This document shows, piece after piece, positions 1 through 9,681 of a stretch of DNA of 64,000 nucleotides (within the stretch, counting starts at the first letter, position 1; each line of letters begins with the position of its first letter). The position numbers were made by a program, and so were the translations under genes. The stretch lies in the NCBI GenBank assembly GCA_036852015.1, contig JAANDG010000084.1, forward strand, positions 248,001 through 312,000, read 5' to 3'. The DNA is from Pelodera strongyloides. Taxonomy: Eukaryota; Nematoda; Chromadorea; Rhabditida; Rhabditidae. Under the pieces are notes generated by a model that had not been told where the DNA came from, did not search any database, and saw nothing but the letters and a program-made list of their open reading frames with translations.

Positions 1-46
1 AAACGATACACAGTGTTATTCAGCTCCATAAACATCACGTTCGTAC

Positions 47-3000
47 CTCCTTCTTCATGCCTGGTCCTTCTTCGTACAAACCATAATACGCGTCCATGTG
101 ATGAGATGCGTCGCGTCTAAAGTAAAGCACTATTGTTAGTTTCCCAAGTATCATTCCCATGCTTGTTCGAATAAATCAAACATGATTTCCATGCAGTCGC
201 ATGCGTAATTTGTAGCCTACTAGGTAGTGTCCAAACAATATGAATCCACCCACAGTACAATCTAATTCATTATACATACACCAATTTCCGAATGTATATG
301 ACCTGAACAAATCCAGGGGCAGGGGTGGTAGGTCTGTGTTTAACCCACCACTTTACGCTCAGCGATGCGACGGAGATAAGACTTTAGCATAAAATATCAT
401 TAAATTGTACCGTAGTTCCGTTGTCGGTGGAGCGTAGGCGTTGATTGGTCTGCATGCAATGTGATGTCCACACAGTGGGTCTCCTCTGCTCAGAATCTGA
501 GTTCCCGACAAGTGTATCGTGCGAATCACGTCCTTGATATGCGCTGAAAGAAACAAAATATCAAATGGTTGATAACCAGAACGACTATAGTGAGAGCGTG
601 AATCTCGCTCGTAAATGAAATGGAGATGTTTTATTTAACTTACGCGATCTGGACAGGTTATAGGGAAACTAGGGAACATATTAATATTTAACTCAAACAA
701 ATTTAAAAAAAATCCAAAGGTTTATTGGTTTACTGGATCATTGAGTGAAGAGGAGAATGATAAATAGACTACGACTGTACGACTCACTCTCCGTTTTCGC
801 CTTTCTACAACCCAAACACGAGTAGAACTTGGTGCCATCAAACGACGTCCTATTCATGTGAAATTCATAGAAAATGTGCGGATTTCCGGGTATTGGAATA
901 ACGGCAACAGGGTGTTTCTGGCGACCCTGAATGAATATTTTGAACAGTAAGAGTAGTGTTACAAAACATAGCTGGATATAAAACGGTGGACGAAATCAAT
1001 ATCAAGCACAACCAGCTCCATATTCACTCCGAACATCTCATCCCTTGAACGTTACTTCAACTTCATATATTTCAGTGAAACCTATGATTGATACATTTCT
1101 TCGCTATCGCTAAGCTAACAAGGGTAGAAGCGCGACATTAGTGAAAGCTGGCAAAAAAAAGGAAAAACAACGACACCGCATGGAAAGAGCAGGTTCAAGA
1201 GGACTTCAAACCCACAATTAGCTAGCAGTAAGCAGTAAGCGTCGAGAATACTCTTTGCCGTATGATCGGGTTATTGTTTTACTAATAACTCTGCCAAGCT
1301 GTACGCTATATATATATTACAATTACACTCTCACACTTCATTTTACGACTTGACCAAAATTGGCCATCTGTGAATGAACTACAAGGAGTTCGAAAACTGA
1401 TAGCTGAGCTCATAACTGGCTTCTAAAAATAATGAGCTCAAACAAGTAGTTCACACCTGGGCACAATACACATCGTGGCTGGTTTATTTCCCAAAAGAAG
1501 TAAGTTCCCAGAAACATATGGATAAATACAAACAAAAAAAGTAGTAACTCACGCGGACTTTATAGTTAGAGGCTCGAAAGTGGACTTGAATGCCTGGAGG
1601 TGGTGGTGGAGGCTTGAGCGAAGTCGGTCTCGCATGCCTCGATTGAGCAGCCTAAAATAGAATTATTATATTATCGCAACCGCAACAAACGAAGAATTTG
1701 GTGATTAGTTACATGATGATGCTCAGGAAAGAATGACAACAGCGGTCGAACACAAATGGCAATTATCAAAGCTTATAGCTTATTCATTTTCTGTGCTAAT
1801 TACGCTAGGAATGATTTTGAAACAAAAAGCTTATTCTCAAGCTCAAGGGTAATTGTGCTCATTATATGACGACAATTTTACATATAGTACATTGTAATGC
1901 ATTTGTCCATATACATATACGTATCACAAAACGTGTGGCACGCCGGTTTGTTTAACATCTCAAATAACAGTTGATCACTTAAAACACCTCTAACAAATCA
2001 AACATAGATTACCGAACTGATTTCTAGTTCCCAGGGAAATGGCTCTGTGCACGCGGGTCTTCTCTGACGAAAACGCGGAAAAGCATCACGAGACCAGAAG
2101 ATACGGCTATCTGAAACATTCGAGGAGTATTTTAAAATGTTAAATAATGACATAAGTACGGTAGAATTCTCTTTCTGAATAAACTGCTTTCATAGTTCAT
2201 TTCAATGGCTTCAAACAATTCAATTGAACAGAGTGAAGCAGGCGATAACCAGACATGCAGTCTATAAATCGTATGGAGCCACTACGACAGTTATACGAAC
2301 CGACGGATAAAAGAATCACCTGAATACAAGAAACTTGAGGCTTGGAAGTGCAAACAGCAAATAAAGCACGAATCGTAGTTCAAATTAATTGCCAGTTCAT
2401 CAATTCCAAAGAATGCGCACCTAAAACAGAAACAAATTAAGGAAAGGAGATCATAAGCCAACAAATAAATTAGGACTTTAGTCACAATACAGATACCGCC
2501 ACGCGCGACAGACACGGGCAATTACAACAATATTACACGTTCAAAAAACGGAAACCATGTTTCCGCGACACACATAACATACACATAATACATACTAAGA
2601 ACGAATAAAACAAACCACTTTATTCTAACACGGCGATCCTTTGGCCATTTGAACAGTCGAATGCGTGCAGTCCTCCTTTCCCCACAAACATAACATCTGG
2701 TGGGAATAGCCTGATATGCAGAATGAATCACCTGAGGCTGTTGTGGATCACGAGTTGAACATCCTGAATTGTAACAGAACATAAACCTGAGCATAAAGAC
2801 CGTAAACTCAAGCATGAAACACCTCGTTCAGACAATCAGACCATCTCCCGGAGATCACTGCAAAATGCAAGACAAGAAAAAGCCTCAAGAAGACAAATTA
2901 GACGAAGAAATTTAATTACAGTAAAAAATACCTGGCACGTCCTTGGAGGCAAATGGGTGTGCAAAGGAAGGGTGCTCAAATGGATGCACTTCCTCGGAAC

Positions 3001-4249
3001 CTACTTCGCAACCTACTTCCTCTTCCATTTCTTCATAGAACTCCTCTTCATCGCCGTCGTGGTCAACAACCTAAAAAAAATCACAAATGCGTTTTGTTTA
3101 TGATTATTACACGATCATGTGGCACAAAGTGGGTATAAGGGGTCATTTTCACCGCGCGCGGCGGCGCGACGACATTTCGCCGCGGCCCCGCCCCTTTTCC
3201 AAAATTGCACACATTTTTTTCAAACAGCGTGGCCCGAGGGTGACAAAATATATTTTCACTCTCTCCGTCTACAATAGAGCCATAATCGTCTCACGTGTTA
3301 AAGCGGAATACCACCCGGTTTGGGGTTTTTTCACCAAAAATAGTTTGAAAAAGGTTATAAACGAAAATAAACATAAAAACACAAACAAATAAGTGCATCT
3401 TGCACAAAAATGTACTCAAACAACCATATTTTGCGATTTTGTATGGGAAAATTCGCTTCAGGCGATTTGCCGATTTTAATACTAGCACGGCCCTGGAAAA
3501 ATCGAGGGATGGCCTTTTCAAAATATCACGCACTCCGCAGCATCCAAATGACGAAATGTTGACAAAATATTTTGAATTTGGCTAGTAAAAGTCCAAAAAG
3601 ACACGGTTTGAAAACGGTGGTCAACGCACGGTTGTTTACTCCTCCTCTTTTTGTATTTTTTTGTTGAGACCGACCGCTAATTCGCTTTAAGCTCTATGTA
3701 TGGCTGTGGATTTGTCGAAATATAGTTTAAAAAATGAGAGTTTTGAAAGCATAAGTAGGCTGACATGCTAATTCTGTGGAAGAATCGAGGCTGCCCTTCT
3801 TGTGGGATGCACATAGCTTACTAAAACAAGGAGGGGAAACCAAAAAGATCCAGTGCTCGTTCTATTGAGTTTCCCATGTTTGTGTGTGAGAGAGTGAGGA
3901 AAGGACAGGAACGCCTCGGGCCACGGCATAGGAAATTAATCAACCCATTTGGTGACGGTTCACTCTTTTTTGTGGCCCAGCTTAGTTGGTGACCTCTTGG
4001 TGGCCAACTTTCATCGAAAACTGCCATCAACTGGTCACGAACCAGTCACCATATGTTTTTTTAGTAAAAACCATTTGGTGACTGGCCAAATACGGGTTTT
4101 CTTGTGGTTTAGGCAATAGTTTCGTTTTCCAGTGTGTGCGCCCGTATTTCTGTAAAAGGGGCGGGGCCGCGGCGAAATCCCGCCGCGCGCGGCCTGACCC
4201 CCTATACCCACTTTGTGCCGATCATGTTTTTAATGGATTGTCGCCCTTG

Positions 4250-4301
<52 letters not shown>

Positions 4302-4543
4302 CAATAATATAACAACAACGACAACAATACAAACAGATGACCGTTGAAATGCAATAGTGGCGAACAAACCCCGCTGTAAATAGCATTTTTCGTTAATAAG
4401 ACAGGATAACAAGTATATGAGGTTCATATTCCCGTAACGCACCGTCACAACTTCTCGTGTGTTTCCACTAACAATGTCAACAACACAATCCTCGTCGACA
4501 ACCGTTTCCTCGTGGCTCACATAGTCCACGTTTTCATGCATTA
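47..4543 (-). CDS. THAP-domain (C2CH zinc finger) protein, partial
   Basis: Putative sequence-specific DNA-binding nuclear protein. Exons on the minus strand, all phase-compatible: 4543-4443, 3070-2932, 2763-2616, 2420-2320, 2110-2013, 1651-1553, 926-788, 543-411, 116-47. The THAP zinc ligands are split between exons 2763-2616 (CYVCG, then FKWP) and 2420-2320 (CCLHF, a C-x2-H pair). The splice junction itself encodes the conserved Trp (RIKW) and there are 43 residues between the second and third ligand, inside the THAP range. Before the finger lies an acidic Glu-rich exon. After it come a Pro-rich linker and a second Cys pair (SCLGCRKAK) in exon 926-788. The first exon is unresolved: 4543-4443 must be entered in phase 1. 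The 3' end lies left of the window. The start faces the next gene divergently, about 0.5 kb away. THAP assignment is from motif order and spacing; wider gene identity is unknown. Confidence 0.75.
3121..4219. mobile_element. Non-autonomous TIR DNA transposon, 8-bp TSD
   Basis: Inverted termini begin GGCACAAAGTGGGTAT at both ends and extend about 75 bp into a very GC-rich block (CGCCGCGGCCCCGCCCCTTTT). The 8-bp sequence GATCATGT is directly repeated at 3113-3120 and 4220-4227, a clear target-site duplication. No transposase frame is visible in the ~1.1 kb. An 8-bp duplication suits the hAT or Merlin superfamilies (family knowledge); the superfamily is inferred. It sits in the THAP gene intron between exons 4443 and 3070. 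A second fold-back repeat (3937-4090) is nested inside. Confidence 0.8.
3937..4090. repeat. Fold-back repeat of the GGTGACGGTTCAC family (nested)
   Basis: Contains the shared motifs CCATTTGGTGACGGTTCA, TTTCATCGAAAACTG and CTGGTCACGAACC, arranged as an imperfect palindrome. Same family as 15247-15369, 36905-37100, 47637-47765 and 54200-54300. It lies inside the 3121-4219 transposon and so is probably younger. Confidence 0.65.
4251..4300. repeat. (TA)n microsatellite
   Basis: About 50 bp of alternating TA with one CATA interruption, just outside the right end of the 3121-4219 element, in the THAP gene intron. Confidence 0.95.
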
Positions 4544-4602
4544 CTGAAAACAACCAATTGAGGAATGAAGGTTAGAAGAATAAATTACGAGAACAATAAT
4601 AC

Positions 4603-4716
4603 AAAAACAACACGACCGACCACAATTTGACAATTTTTTTCGAGTCCACGAAGAGGACCGCAGGCCACCGGGCCGCAGTTTGGACCCCAGTTGACGACGG
4701 CATTTGGTGCAATCCT
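4603..4716 (-). other. Possible upstream exon of the THAP gene
   Basis: A stretch with a phase-1 donor (GTATTA) that would join 4543-4443 in frame. It encodes a Cys- and Arg-rich segment (DCTKCRRQLG). The acceptor is weak (ACTGTAG). Another frame of the same DNA opens with ATG at about 4754 (MSQFSPFFCLYCRG) but its donors do not match the required phase. Low confidence either way. Confidence 0.22.
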
Positions 4717-5138
4717 CTACAGTATAAGCAAAAGAACGGCGAGAATTGGCTCATATACTCGATTTTATGGTAAACTAATTAATAAAAATAATCTTTCCCA
4801 TCCCACACTAATTGCTTTTTTTCAATAAGTAAATGCAAGATTCTAAAACTTAACCCTTTTTTCTGATTGTGAATCCGGCGAGCCATTTGTGTTGTGAATC
4901 CTCAACAATTACATCATACTTTACTTTCCAAAACGAAAGTGCCACGTCAGTTACAGTATTTCAAGACGTGGCTAATAAGTGAATTTGCATAGTATGCTTG
5001 AAAAATAGCTAACCAATGTTTGGCTAATGAATACTGTCCATTTCGGGTCATTGTTCATATTAGATTGAGAAAGTTCAGAACATTTTACATGTATAAAATC
5101 ATTTAGGTTAGGTCTGCACACTTCCTATTCCGATCCCA

Positions 5139-7551
5139 ATGTTTGGTTCTGAGGTGTTTTCCACCCGTGAGTTTTGCTTTGTTTTTTTTTATTTTCTTTG
5201 TATTATATTTCTAAATCTTAATTACCATAAAGTGACCAATTGGAGAATTAGGTTACACCACCAATTTTACTAATTCATAAACTACGCGCTCGCCCACAAA
5301 CAACGCTCACCGCTCACATTCCACGCTTCAGTTAGAATGAGTTATTAGTTTTAATCATATGCTTAGGTTCGAAGACGTGACTATGTGACAAACCTTTCCC
5401 GTTAGGAATAATTAATTCCCATTGGGAATAATTAATTTCTATTATTCCAGTTCATGTGGTCATCTTCAGTCCCTTTGGATGGGTGCTTGCGTTCGCAGCC
5501 ATATCCCTCTACTTGATCTATTCCAACTTCATTCGTCAACACTTCGAAGAAATTGAGAAGGCAAGGGAACTGGAAAAACTCAAAAAGTTTGGTACTGTCA
5601 CTTTGCGTTTGATCGTTTATTTTGCTGAAGCGAAATACCGGTCGGTTGTTGAAACCCATCGAGTACACCTACATTCCCATGCGGCATATGCAAATGACAA
5701 TTAATCAAAATTACCAATAGACCCCAATTTGACCCCACTTAGCATACATGCATAAGAATGCAGCTGTCCACGATGTATCTCAAAATATTATTTGCATAGA
5801 ATTATTCTGGCCCCGGTGCATTTTTCACGTGTCATACCGCTTTAACATTTACCCTCTATTCAGATGAAGATGTGCATTCTCGTGTCCAGGAGAGACTGCT
5901 GGCTGCGCGTGCTAGACAACAGGCAGAACACGAGAGAGTTGCCGAAGAACTCAGAGAAAGAGAGGAGGAGAGGAAGAGATTGAAGCAGGAGGAAATGAAG
6001 AAGGTACTAATGCGTGGATAGCAGTCATTATTGGTTTCTGCAGAGATCCTTAGGTGATAGGAGTTCTCTGTCCTGTAAGTCTGTACGTAAGATATCAAAC
6101 CAACCAGCTTCGGGAAGACTCAGCTCACTGAGGACCTAATTAGCTAATGACCTATACCGAATGACCTACAGTTTACCAAAGAGCAGCTCAGGTAACTGTA
6201 AAAAACATGGAATGGGTACATTATGTTTCGCAAACTAATAAGCTGCACATACCACTTTGTCTTACAAACATCTGTTATGCCCTTTTAATTCTACCCAAAA
6301 TCTATTTCTTATTACAGAAAGAAGGTGAAGAAAACGTCCTCAAGTATTCAATCCAATCAAAACAAGTGGAAGAGATGGTCAAAAAGAACAAACATACTAT
6401 CAATGCGGAAGAGTTTATTAAAAGGTTCGTTAGCGGTTTTTTTTCGGGAAACGGTCTTCAATTGGTCTCCAAATGGTTTTCACGTTGGAAATGATTTGAT
6501 GACCCAGGTTTTCATTTTGTTTCGCAATCTTTTTTTGTTTAGTCTAATCAGATATGCTTAACACCAATCTGCACTAGGCATTTCCACGGTAGTTTGGGAG
6601 TGTTTTAATCACGATTCACGATAATATAGATTTTCCTGGCTACGCTTCAAATGACGCTTTAATTGCTCGTAGAGCGTGTGAAAAGACAAATTATCGCATC
6701 ATTAAAAAGTAGAGTAGCCGCATTATCCATATAAGCTCGCACGCTATATATGGGGGAGCACCCCAATTGAATAGAAACGATATGAAAACCCTGTTTTAGA
6801 TCAATAAATGAGTATAAAAATAAGAATTTTCAGTTTAATCTCGTCAAAGGCAGTCGTTGTATTCAGCAAGTCCTGGTGTCCTTATTGCAGGTGGGCGTAT
6901 TCGTAATTCGTGATTTAACATTCACTTATTGGAAAATAAACACCAAACTTTGAGCCGTTGGGAAATTGAAGAGGAAGAGAAACTGTCAGAAATACAGTAT
7001 AACTTGCTAAATGATATTATTACAGTAGTGAGATTTGTAAGGACAGTACGGTATGCTAGTCTGGCAGGTACAGTATGTTCCACTACAAGGTTAATGTTAC
7101 AGAAAGGCTCGGGAGGCGTTGTCCACTTATCGTCTTCCTTCTGATATCTACGAAGTTGTGGAGCTAGACCTCAGGACCGACCTGCCCGGTGATGCTATCC
7201 AGGATGAGCTACAGAAGATGACCGGTAGCAGATCCGTACCAAAGGTAAGCCAGTAGTCGATGTATAGTCCAGAGTGCGCGGCAGATTTGCTACAAATGTG
7301 CCAGAAGGCTTAGAAAACGAGAAAACTTGTTCGCGAACATTTGGCGCGCTCCTGGCACACAAGTAGGCGTGCGCGACACACCCGGCACGTTGACTAATTG
7401 TGAGTTCTGTAATTATCTGTAATTCCCCTCCGAATGTCTCTTTATATTTCAGGTATTCATTGGCGGAGAGTGCATAGGAGGAGGAGACGATACAGTTAGA
7501 CTTCACAGAGAAGGACTCTTGGATGCACTGATTGCTAGTGTTAGAAAGTAG
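5139..7551 (+). CDS. SELENOS/VIMP-like ER membrane protein fused to glutaredoxin
   Basis: Exons 5139-5166, 5451-5591, 5864-6003, 6318-6424, 6834-6890, 7103-7244, 7453-7551; phases join without a break to give 237 aa. Residues ~12-36 form a membrane segment (FGWVLAFAAISLYLIY), then a long charged coiled coil to ~residue 125. It holds a VCP-binding-like stretch (RVQERLLAARAR) resembling the QEALAAAR region of human SELENOS. Residues ~132-237 are a glutaredoxin: SWCPYC active site (Cys154, Cys157), cis-Pro loop SRSVPKVF, and GGECIGGGDD for glutathione binding, ending RK-stop. SELENOS acts in ERAD with p97/VCP; glutaredoxins reduce disulfides with glutathione. The predicted tail-out topology puts the glutaredoxin in the cytosol. 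No Sec codon or SELENOS Gly-rich tail is seen. A possible trans-splice acceptor (GTTCAG) ends at 5078. The fusion is an inference from phase and frame; two separate genes is the alternative. Confidence 0.82.
5629..5790. repeat. TTTAAA fold-back, GCGAAATACCGG family, decayed
   Basis: Intron of the SELENOS-glutaredoxin gene. The left arm AGCGAAATACCGGTCGGTTG and a right arm ending CCACGATGTATCTCAAAA match the family at 43748-43902, 49399-49574, 51161-51320 and 60809-60981, but the right terminus is lost. Confidence 0.55.
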
Positions 7552-8323
7552 CGATCAAGAAAATAATATTTTTAAAACATAATATTTTCCCGTCTTTACT
7601 CGTTACTCTTTACCATTTCGTAACTTAACTGAAATAGTCGTGTCCTGTTTCTTTTGTATATTCGTGCAGTGTTTAGTAATACAAAGAATAACCTGTATTT
7701 AAAATGTCATTCTGCTTGCCAGTGTCTTGTCCTTCTAATATAAAGTACAACTTTGTTTTAAATGTTAGTGTATTTTCTAAAGTTAAAGAGTCATGGTCTA
7801 TCTTTGTTCGCCAGTTATTTTCCACATAATTCGTTAGTTTTACCAAAGATATTATTTTTGTATATTTCTGGCATAAGGTCAAGTATCGTTCCTTGAGTAT
7901 TTATTTTATTATAAGCATTTTGATGTCAAATAAACCTTGTGTTAAATCGTCTAAATTTATCGTTTCTGATGTTTGTTGTCTAATGATCTATGTGCTTTTC
8001 ACGTGCCCTTTGCCTGAACGCCAAGTGGAGTTGTGATAAACAAAATGTCTGGGACATAGCGAGATCCATTCTATTGATAATTAATCAGCAGTTATGGTCT
8101 TATCTCATCCCAGCAGTAGTCCGTCCAAGTTTGTCACAGACAAAAGCCCTTTCTTCAGCTGCCGTTCGTGCCGCACAACCCTTATATAATGAGCTACTGG
8201 AACTTCGGACTGTCTCGCACAAGGTACCTGCAAAACGTCCGCGGGTTGGAGTCGAACCCTCGTCTTCGGACTGCCGGTCCGGTGTTCTAACCGCTAGGCC
8301 ATAGCCACCTCTCGCACCTGGTA
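7552..8323. other. Intergenic: 3' UTR and tRNA-like element
   Basis: Downstream of the glutaredoxin stop. AT-rich, with an AATAAA at 7929-7934 that could end the transcript. No exon-like frame with splice sites is visible. The tRNA-like element at 8236-8310 closes it. Confidence 0.6.
8236..8310 (-). repeat. tRNA-like element with intact A and B boxes
   Basis: Read on the minus strand it holds TGGCCTAGCGG (A box) and GGTTCGACTCC (B box), both matching pol III internal-promoter consensus. The T stem does not pair well and the anticodon loop is not canonical, so it is a tRNA-derived SINE or pseudogene rather than a working tRNA. It ends about 14 bp before the predicted start codon of the next gene. 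Confidence 0.6.
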
Positions 8324-9439
8324 ATGTTCGCTCTCCGTTGTTTCCTTCTTGTCGGCGGAGTGTTAGAAGCGGATGAAGTTCTAGTCTCTGCTGCACTAGG
8401 AGCATTGGAAGAAAAGAAAGAGATGCAACATATGAGGGAGCTGCCACCGAGCAAGGAGCTACTGCTTAAGGTACGGTTACTGTAGTTCGTAGTTCAATAT
8501 AATTGTATCGTAATCTAATTGTAAGTAATTAGTGTAATATATGTATTACTTTCTGTACCAGAAAGTATATTACCTTCTTTCTTTCAGTTTGGCATAATAA
8601 CTGAAGAAGACGTATACGAACTCGACTATCTGCGGTATAAGTTACAGTCACGGGTGGCCTACATTATTGATAACATGAAGGTTTGCTTTATGAATTCATT
8701 TTGACAATTAACGTTTCATTTATCCCGTACTTCCTACGTCCTTCTAAGCACCACTCACTGTTCGTATGAGATGTAAAATACAACAATAACGTGATCATAT
8801 GTATTAGGCGTACACATTTAATTGGCTTTTGTAAAGCGTGTCTTTCGGAATTTAATACCATCATCTTTCGATAAAAGGAAACTATTTGGGCACTTCATTC
8901 TCGTGAGCCTCCTCCTTTAAAAAGAATAAGCTCAATATCTTGGAGTAAAGTACTTCAAACATTACTGTTTTAAGAAATGACTGATAATTTCCTTCTTTTG
9001 TTGTCAGCACTCAGAAAGTGTGACTAAGGAAGTGTCCTGCACTATCTTATCTATTACTGAACCATGGCAGCAATGGATGGAGACAAAGGTTTGTATGCTC
9101 CTTTGATCTTTTGTGAAAAGCAGTAGTATAGGGGCGTTCAAGCGGTATAACACGTGGTTTATGCATGTATCTTCCGGAAATTGTTAGTTTAGCGGTATGA
9201 CACGTGGTTTGTGAAGGATTTTGTGGGAAATTTGCGCCATTGTGTGCCGACATAAAACATGTGCCATGCCGCTTTGACACCTCAGCACGGAAGAAATGTC
9301 GTGACATTTGTCGGCCTATCCATAACTTAAAATTAGCTATATCTAGGTCATGTATATAGAGTAGCTAGCTTATAGTTTGTACTGTAGTCACGTGTACTAT
9401 AAAAAGATTACAGAATTCATACGTTTATTTCAGAGATGA
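8324..9439 (+). CDS. Small orphan protein, 108 aa
   Basis: Not recognised. Exons 8324-8470, 8588-8680, 9008-9088, 9434-9439; every junction is phase 0 with good GT-AG sites, and the last exon adds only Arg-stop. The 3' end is supported by AATAAA at 9481-9486, 42 nt past the stop. The N-terminus (MFALRCFLLVGG) is mildly hydrophobic and could be a short signal peptide. The rest is charged and helical (ALEEKKEM, DYLRYKLQ) with one Cys near the C-terminus (EVSCTI). The start is uncertain: the frame is open upstream into the tRNA-like element, so a further 5' exon is possible. It converges tail to tail on the collagen gene, with about 240 bp between the stops. Confidence 0.5.
9135..9280. repeat. 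Fold-back repeat, GCGGTATGACACGTGG family
   Basis: Intron 3 of the small orphan gene. Repeated AGCGGTATAACACGTGGTTT on the left and GTGCCATGCCGCTTTG on the right form inverted arms. The same arms recur at 23045-23182, 28061-28085, 34283-34441, 36748-36770 and 37727-37757. Confidence 0.6.
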
Positions 9440-9480
9440 ACTTTGTGGAGTTTCTACCATTCTACCGGACAATGTATGTA

Positions 9481-9486
9481 AATAAA
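9481..9486 (+). terminator. Poly(A) signal AATAAA, small orphan gene
   Basis: AATAAA 42 nt downstream of the 9437-9439 stop codon, the spacing expected for a short nematode 3' UTR. Confidence 0.6.
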
Positions 9487-9587
9487 AGAAGCCGTGCGAA
9501 CCGAAAATCTGATCTCTCAGAAGTATAAATCGAGCTTGAAATAATAAATGGTGCCAGACAAAGGGGTTTGCGTGTGACATTGAAATG

Positions 9588-9593
9588 TTTATT
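9588..9593 (-). terminator. Poly(A) signal AATAAA, collagen gene
   Basis: Minus-strand AATAAA about 90 nt downstream of the collagen stop codon at 9684-9682. It lies about 100 bp from the opposing gene's signal, so the 3' ends converge without overlapping. Confidence 0.6.
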
Positions 9594-9681
9594 GTTTGCA
9601 TAGCAAAAGTATGAGGTAGTTAATGGAGCGAGACTGTATCGATGGATAATCCGTAGTATCGATTGTATCGATTGATCTCTC

